This document shows positions 34,410-38,075 of a stretch of 38,075 nucleotides of DNA, piece by piece. The stretch is from OM182 bacterium MED-G28 (GTDB lineage Bacteria > Pseudomonadota > Gammaproteobacteria > Pseudomonadales > Pseudohongiellaceae). The DNA lies in assembly GCA_002457215.1 (NCBI GenBank), contig NTJZ01000019.1:1-38075 (forward strand). Direction: 5' to 3'. Under the pieces are notes generated by a model, which searched no databases, had not been told where the DNA came from, and saw nothing but the letters and a program-made list of their open reading frames with translations. Every line of letters begins with the position of its first letter. Within the stretch, counting starts at the first letter, position 1. Made by a program: the position numbers and the translations under genes.

Positions 34410-35078
34410 ATGACAATTTCCAAAGAAGACACTAATTTGAAAGTAGAGGCGCAGCCGATCGGATTTTTTGAAACTCCGATTGCCTACGGCCGCTTGAAAA
34501 ATGGTGAGGAGTTGTTAACAGAGTTAGAAATTGATATCCGTCAGAATCAGAAACAAAACGGCGGGCTTACTCGATCAAATATCCGTAGCTGGCATTCCAG
34601 AACCGACATGATGCAGTGGGGAGGCGATGCAGCGAAAAAGCTTGCAGAATCCGCGGTAAACATTGCTAAAAGAATGAGCCATTTTCTCGAATCCGATGTA
34701 GATCGATACGAATGGACCGTGAGCATGTGGGCTAACGTTATGCCTAAGGAAGGACTCAACCATATGCATGTCCACCCAGGTAATTTATGGGCAGCCGTGT
34801 TGTATATCGATATGGGTGAACAACCGGACAGGAATGACGAAGTAGGCGGCGCCTTTTACATCGAGGATCCACGCTTTCCAATGGCCGCCATGCATAACAC
34901 CGGATTTCGCATGAATGATAGCAATGGCGATCCACAGCAGTATCAAGTGGAATTCAATTTGCAACGAGGGAATCTAATAGTGTTCCCCGCCTGGTTACGG
35001 CATGGGGTGCGGCCCTACCATGGCAATAGGGAAAGAATTTCGATAGCTCTAAACATAGACGCACAACTTAAAGACTAA
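34410..35078 (+). CDS. TIGR02466-type putative 2OG-Fe(II) oxygenase
   Basis: A 222-residue protein with the features of the TIGR02466/2OG-FeII_Oxy_5 family: an N-terminal FFETPI strand, the core WANVMPKEGLNHMHVHPGNL, then WAAVLYI, a FYIEDPR strand, the RGNLIVFPAWLRHGVRPY strand, and RISIALNID at the end. Likely iron ligands are within His118/His120/His122 and His198, with Arg208 for 2-oxoglutarate. The acidic ligand typical of HxD is not obvious (it reads HMHVH). It diverges from the beta-helix gene, is preceded by a candidate Pho box, and is followed by a Pho-boxed TPR gene. The substrate is unknown; a modification of proteins or of a phosphorus-starvation metabolite is possible. Start uncertain (ATG 34410, weak ribosome site). 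Confidence 0.85.
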   Translation: MTISKEDTNLKVEAQPIGFFETPIAYGRLKNGEELLTELEIDIRQNQKQNGGLTRSNIRSWHSRTDMMQWGGDAAKKLAESAVNIAKRMSHFLESDVDRYEWTVSMWANVMPKEGLNHMHVHPGNLWAAVLYIDMGEQPDRNDEVGGAFYIEDPRFPMAAMHNTGFRMNDSNGDPQQYQVEFNLQRGNLIVFPAWLRHGVRPYHGNRERISIALNIDAQLKD

Positions 35079-35439
35079 GTGCTAGCTCTGTTTAAGCAGT
35101 GATCAAGCCGGTCAGCGCCGTTTCAACTATTCCACCTTAGCTACTCTCCTTTCGGGTCGAATCAAATCCTCTGCTCCGATTCACTCGTTTGGTCAAAACT
35201 TGATCAAATTACAGAAATTTTACATTTCAGAAATATTACAATTTTAACTGCACCAAAATTGGGCGCCCATTATTAACTCGTTGATATAAATCGAGTTAAT
35301 CTTTTCGTTTGTCACAGTAATGTCACACAGGTGTAAAACAAGCCTAAATTTCTATTGCTAAAAGCCGAATTTCTGGTCCATAGTATTCACTAGGAAAGCG
35401 CAAAATTATGAATATTTTCAATGCAATAACGGCAATTTT
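35079..35439. other. Intergenic region with Pho box
   Basis: 361 bases between the oxygenase and TPR genes. Contains AT-rich promoter-like sequence and a good candidate Pho box (35309-35330). Just before the TPR start there is a 12-codon open frame, ATG 35408 to TGA 35443, overlapping the TPR ATG. It is too short to call a gene. No other features identified. Confidence 0.5.
35309..35330 (+). promoter_or_regulatory. Candidate Pho box before the TPR-like gene
   Basis: Direct 11-bp repeats TTGTCACAGTA and ATGTCACACAG, both containing TGTCACA, with a third weaker unit GTGTAAAACAA behind them. A close match to the consensus PhoB site. The gene start is about 110 bases downstream. Confidence 0.7.
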
Positions 35440-36637
35440 ATGAAGGTTAGAGACAGCAAAATTAGCAGGCAAAAAGAACAGTCAGCAGATAATTCGCGGC
35501 TATTTTGGATTCGAACCTGGATGTGTGTTTGGTTCCTGTTTCCGCCTCTTTTAATGGCACAGGCAAGTAGTCTGGAAATCGAATACAGTCAATTCGATGA
35601 ATCCGCATTCGAACCTTTGGTGCTAATGGCTTTGCAATTACAGGAAAATGATCAGCACGTTGAAGCTGTTGATGTCATGGAGAAAGCTTGGCAGGTGAAT
35701 AGAGTATCTAGTGGGCTCTACAATGAATCACAAATCGGTCTGATAGAACACATGATTGAGAGTGAAATTGAACTGGAAAATTGGGATGACGTAAGCAGGC
35801 ACTATGACTACCTGGAGCATCTCTATTATCGAATCTATGATGTCGATGATCCAAAATTGGAATCTGGATTACAAAAACTTTCTTCCTGGTATGTACATGC
35901 CTTTATTTCAAACCTCAACGTTAAGCGCCTGGAGCATCTTCGAAAGGCCCATAAGATTCTCAAACGTCGTTTAGAAATAGCGGAGCTTACGTTGGATGAA
36001 GATCATCCAAAGTTTGATTTCCTACAGGAAAGCATAACTATCAGTGAGTATCAGCTCTATCTTGCTTCAGACATCCATAAAGCGCATGTCCATCAATCAA
36101 GAGTCCGCGATCAATACATTGCCGGCATAAACTAGAGTTGGGAAGGGACACTAATAGTTTCAGAAGCTAAACAAGCAGGCACTATTCAGATTTGGTTGGA
36201 TACTCTTGAGGGGCATGCAGACTGGTCAGATTCAATTGTATTCCAATATCTTTATAAAATTATCAACGAGTAAATTCCGAATTTATTTGCACGCGGCATC
36301 CTTAATTACGAAGAAACCCCAAATAGGAATGAAGTAAATGATGAAGAATCCTGGCAGGAGGTTTTTTTAGTTCGATATCGATCGCGCCGAGATTTTATCT
36401 CGATGATCACATCAGATGCCTACCAGGAAAATTATCAGAAAGCTATTCGTAAAATAGCCGGTATTCTCGAGGAAAAGGCAGCGATCCCTATGGTCGCAGC
36501 TCAGATGGAATTATTGCTTCTACTACAAACGGATTGGTGGTGGCAAGATGTCACTCTTCCCATGTTGGAAAACGTGAGGAAACGAGTACGCGAACTTAGC
36601 CGAATTTCAAAAAAATTAATTTTGGAAGGATATCTAT
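35440..36637 (+). pseudogene. Exported TPR-like helical protein gene, interrupted
   Basis: From ATG 35440 the frame encodes 231 residues: a signal or anchor segment (about 26-42, ending LLMAQA) and helical, paired-helix-like repeats (for example FEPLVLMALQLQENDQHVEAV), as in TPR-type adaptor proteins. It stops at TAG 36133-36135. The same frame continues beyond it with protein-like sequence, another stop at TAA 36271-36273, then the 93-bp segment shared with 13164-13256, then more helical sequence (AIRKIAGILEEKAAIPMVAA and MELLLLLQTDWWWQDV). It runs to about 36630, where an opposite-strand gene begins. The original gene was probably longer and has decayed; the first 231 codons may still be translated. 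A Pho box upstream and the 2OG-oxygenase neighbour suggest it belonged to the phosphate-associated cluster. Confidence 0.65.
36341..36433 (+). repeat. 93-bp segment shared with 13164-13256 (copy B)
   Basis: 92 of 93 bases match 13164-13256. It lies in the same codon phase as there, inside the decayed TPR-like gene, where its residues (ESWQEVFLVRYRSRRD) do not resemble the helical surroundings. This copy is therefore probably the insertion. Confidence 0.9.
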
Positions 36638-36853
36638 TTAGGAGGCTTGACCAGCTTTATCAAATAACTCAGCCAGCTCTAGAGCCTTTTCTTCTGTGTC
36701 GAAGAGCCATCTATTTCTCGTGTTATTATTTTCATCTAAGTGCTTTTCGTTTTGCTTACATAACTCCCACAGATGTGAATCGTTCTTTCTTTTAAGAATA
36801 TTGTCTAGTTCATACATACTTAAGACTGCATCAATATATTTTTTATCGGACAT
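36638..36853 (-). CDS. Small hypothetical protein (71 aa)
   Basis: Starts at ATG 36853 after a strong AGAGGAG ribosome site. It encodes a 71-residue, mainly helical, charged protein (KKYIDAVLSMYELDNILKRK, then TRNRWLFDTEEKALELAELF). No membrane segment or known domain. It lies opposite the tail of the decayed TPR gene, and a 37-codon membrane-peptide frame begins just upstream on the same strand; the two may form a mini-operon. Function unknown. Confidence 0.55.
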   Translation of the reverse strand: MSDKKYIDAVLSMYELDNILKRKNDSHLWELCKQNEKHLDENNNTRNRWLFDTEEKALELAELFDKAGQAS

Positions 36854-36874
36854 TTTTTCTCCTCTGCCGTTATA

Positions 36875-36988
36875 TTATATTACTGAGTATACGATCACCG
36901 CGGGAACGACCAAAGATATAATTAGAAAACCTGTACTTACTAAGATTGCTTCTATGATTAGTCGAGAATTTTTGATAATTTTTCGCAC
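36875..36988 (-). CDS. Very small membrane protein (37 aa)
   Basis: GTG at 36988 opens a 37-codon frame with one strongly hydrophobic segment (IIEAILVSTGFLIISLVVPA) after a basic N-terminus (MRKIIKNSR), a typical single-pass inner-membrane topology. An AAGGAA ribosome-like site lies about 6 bases upstream. It ends 22 bases before the ATG of the next gene (36853). The GTG start and short length keep confidence low. Confidence 0.35.
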   Translation of the reverse strand: MRKIIKNSRLIIEAILVSTGFLIISLVVPAVIVYSVI

Positions 36989-37095
36989 GATCAATTCCTT
37001 GTTAGTCCAAATTTGACGGTGAACATCTTAATAGCGCTTTGTTACAAACCCATTTCAAAAAAATTGCAATTTGATGTCGATTTTGGGAGGTATGT

Positions 37096-37206
37096 ATGGA
37101 GGGAATGACTAATCTGTTTGGAGTTGCCGCTGTTATTGCATCGTTGATATTTGTAGTATCGTTCAAGTATGAATATGAAGAAACTAACCACTACCTAGCT
37201 TTCTGA
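37096..37206 (+). CDS. Very small membrane protein (36 aa)
   Basis: ATG 37096 follows a GGGAGG ribosome site 5 bases upstream; a second in-frame ATG at 37105 also has GGAGGGA in front. The 36 residues contain one hydrophobic segment (LFGVAAVIASLIFVVSF) and an acidic, Tyr-rich tail (KYEYEETNHY). It ends 28 bases before the HGG-protein gene and could be co-transcribed with it. No family recognised. Confidence 0.4.
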   Translation: MEGMTNLFGVAAVIASLIFVVSFKYEYEETNHYLAF

Positions 37207-37234
37207 TTGCATCAAGATAAATCGGCTTACCTTT

Positions 37235-37561
37235 ATGACTAACTACACAACTCTCGGTGGGCATGTGACATGCACCCAGTGTAATGCGCTGTCGAAACGG
37301 ACTCGGCAACGCTGTAAGGCTCCTGCGATTAAAGGCAAGACTAAATGTCGGTTTCATGGCGGTAAATCTACTGGGCCTCGAACGGCAGAGGGTAGGGCGC
37401 GGATAGCAAAAGCGCATACTGTTCATGGTAGGGAAACGAGAGCTAAACGTGCAGAGCGTAGTGCTAAGCTGGCTGAACTTTATGAGCTTGAGATACTTGG
37501 TAGGTCAATAGGAATGTTTGAGGGTCGGATGGTTGGGAGAAAACCTAGGGGGAGGGGGTAG
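37235..37561 (+). CDS. HGG(K)STGPRT-type small basic protein linked to mobile elements
   Basis: A 108-residue, very basic protein. The N-terminus has Cys-rich CTQCNALSKRTRQRCKAP with a further Cys in KTKCRFHGG, probably a small zinc-binding unit. It is followed by HGGKSTGPRTAEGRARIAKA and an Arg/Lys/Glu-rich helix. HGGxSTGP(R/K)T proteins occur widely on phages and integrative elements, often near integrases; I know them by that motif, with no established function. Fragments of this gene appear at 20812-20850 and 25180-25239, so this family is or was mobile in the genome. It is close to a tRNA gene, a common integration site. Confidence 0.7.
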   Translation: MTNYTTLGGHVTCTQCNALSKRTRQRCKAPAIKGKTKCRFHGGKSTGPRTAEGRARIAKAHTVHGRETRAKRAERSAKLAELYELEILGRSIGMFEGRMVGRKPRGRG

Positions 37562-37690
37562 GTTATTTTTTAGTATTCCATTCAAAGCAAAGGCTGTTTA
37601 AGCGTTCTTTCTGAAAGTCTGATATGAGATTTTTCTCGTACCTTTAATTCTTAAGCAGTCAGGAATCAAGAAAAAATCTATACCCTGATT

Positions 37691-37708
37691 GGTCCAAATT
37701 TGGTCCAA
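37691..37708 (+). repeat. 18-bp repeat, right copy
   Basis: GGTCCAAATTTGGTCCAA, identical to 266-283 and 37.4 kb away in the same orientation. It is 48 bases beyond the 3' end of the tRNA gene and 130 bases after the HGG-type gene. It may be an attachment or integrase-binding remnant. Apart from this repeat, 37562-37755 shows no feature. Confidence 0.65.
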
Positions 37709-37755
37709 ATAGAATGGTGATATCTTGCGGGAAACTCGTAAGTTACTGATTTAGT

Positions 37756-37832
37756 TGGTGGGCCCACGAGGACTCGAACCTCGGACCGACGGATTATGAG
37801 TCCGGCGCTCTAACCAACTGAGCTATAGGCCC
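37756..37832 (-). tRNA. tRNA with CAU anticodon, probably tRNA-Ile2 (lysidine type) or Met
   Basis: On the minus strand the gene begins GGGCCTATAGCTCAGTTGG. It has anticodon loop CTCATAA, T loop TTCGAGT, 3' acceptor strand TGGGCCC, discriminator A and an encoded CCA. The acceptor stem pairs as GGGCCTA/TGGGCCC (one G-T pair); the first anticodon-stem pair is a C-T mismatch. CAU can be initiator or elongator Met, or Ile2. The GGGCC acceptor and absence of an initiator C1-A72 mismatch argue against initiator Met. I favour Ile2(CAU, lysidine-modified), but elongator Met is not excluded. Confidence 0.93.
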
Positions 37833-37853
37833 CTTTGTTTTTGTGAAGAACCT

Positions 37854-38075
37854 TTATCGTACAGTCTGAAATTGTGCGGCGATACTTTTTTCTATGCCTT
37901 TAGGGTCTGCTTTTAATCCCTTAGCAAATCCGATAGCAAAAGTGTCAGAAAAAATATCTTCTTCTCCGTTAGCAATGCCTTCGAATACATTGGTGGCTAC
38001 TTCTTCGGGTGATCCCTTATCCCCCATTTCCATGCCTGCAGTCATATCTGTATCAATAGGCCCAGGATAGACACC
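37854..38075 (-). CDS. Short-chain dehydrogenase/reductase, C-terminal end (cut by window edge)
   Basis: The minus-strand frame is open from the right edge of the window to the stop at 37854-37856, 73 residues in view. It begins GVYPGPIDTDMTAGMEMGDK, the post-catalytic PG-x-I-x-T loop of classical SDR enzymes. The remaining part (SPEEVATNVFEGIANGEED, then FAKGLKADPKGIEKSIAAQF) is the usual C-terminal helix region. The nucleotide-binding and catalytic motifs are outside the window. An ATG at 38045 is internal, not the true start. The stop lies 21 bases upstream of the tRNA gene on the same strand. Confidence 0.85.
   Translation of the reverse strand, partial: GVYPGPIDTDMTAGMEMGDKGSPEEVATNVFEGIANGEEDIFSDTFAIGFAKGLKADPKGIEKSIAAQFQTVR

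Noticed and set aside
35408..35443. 12-codon leader-like open frame overlapping the TPR gene start
   Set aside because: Could couple translation (ATGA overlap), but the length is within chance and there is no clear ribosome site or attenuator structure.
37184..37426. 80-codon minus-strand frame opposite the HGG-type gene
   Set aside because: Shadow of the HGG-type protein gene, whose plus-strand frame has recognisable Cys and HGGKSTGPRT motifs.
1..38075. CRISPR array, rRNA genes or complete insertion sequence
   Set aside because: No regularly spaced direct repeats, no rRNA-like sequence and no transposase or integrase reading frame were seen on either strand.

Overview
This window looks like chromosomal DNA of a marine-type gammaproteobacterium. 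The reasons are Gram-negative outer-membrane genes (a phosphate-type porin and two TonB-dependent receptors), pst/pho gene order of the proteobacterial kind, a RidA-DadA pair, and mid-range GC. I cannot assign a genus from the sequence alone. Two themes dominate: a very phosphate-rich gene set, and many short dispersed gene fragments in the spaces between genes.

Layout. 1-154: start of an FAD-dependent oxidoreductase that runs off the left edge. 737-8974: a PhoB/PhoR-type two-component pair, an OprO/OprP-like porin, and the complete pstS-pstC-pstA-pstB-phoU set, tightly packed. 9174-16158: accessory metabolism (acyl-CoA synthetase, small exported proteins of unknown function, RidA, D-amino-acid dehydrogenase), with a duplicated dadA tail and a broken XRE regulator. 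16412-19399: a three-gene oxidoreductase operon (Gfo/Idh/MocA, aldo-keto reductase, TauD/TfdA-type dioxygenase). 19487-22592: minus-strand CoA-transferase, membrane protein and HSL-type esterase. 22943-25111: a TonB-dependent receptor with a Gly/Ser-rich plug. 25112-25639: a patchwork of gene fragments followed by a Pho-box promoter. 25640-29503: a second pstB-phoU pair facing a second phoB-phoR pair. 29661-36135: a TonB-dependent receptor, an exported probable beta-helix protein, a TIGR02466-type 2OG-Fe(II) oxygenase and a TPR-like exported protein. 36136-38075: decayed TPR gene tail, two or three very small genes, an HGG(K)STGPRT-type mobile-element protein, a tRNA with CAU anticodon, and the end of an SDR gene.

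How they fit together. I found candidate Pho boxes (tandem 11-bp repeats) in front of the porin, pstB2, phoB2, the beta-helix gene, the oxygenase gene and the TPR gene, with a weaker one in front of the TonB receptor. The 29.7-36.1 kb cluster therefore looks like a PhoB-controlled outer-membrane or extracellular phosphorus-acquisition system with no obvious standard name. It is my best candidate for an undescribed system. PhoB2/PhoR2 have the canonical proteobacterial architecture. PhoB1/PhoR1 differ: large periplasmic sensor domain, HAMP, PAS, and no visible Pho box. The organism may thus run two phosphate-sensing circuits. PstB2-PhoU2 has no dedicated PstSCA partners here.

The intergenic patchwork includes a 213-bp copy of the dadA tail, a 93-bp in-frame segment shared by two unrelated genes, a 105-bp repeat family, pieces of the HGG protein gene, pieces of an XRE gene, and 3' tails of at least two genes absent from the window. 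This implies repeated small-scale capture or loss of mobile DNA. All identities were judged by eye; no searches were run.
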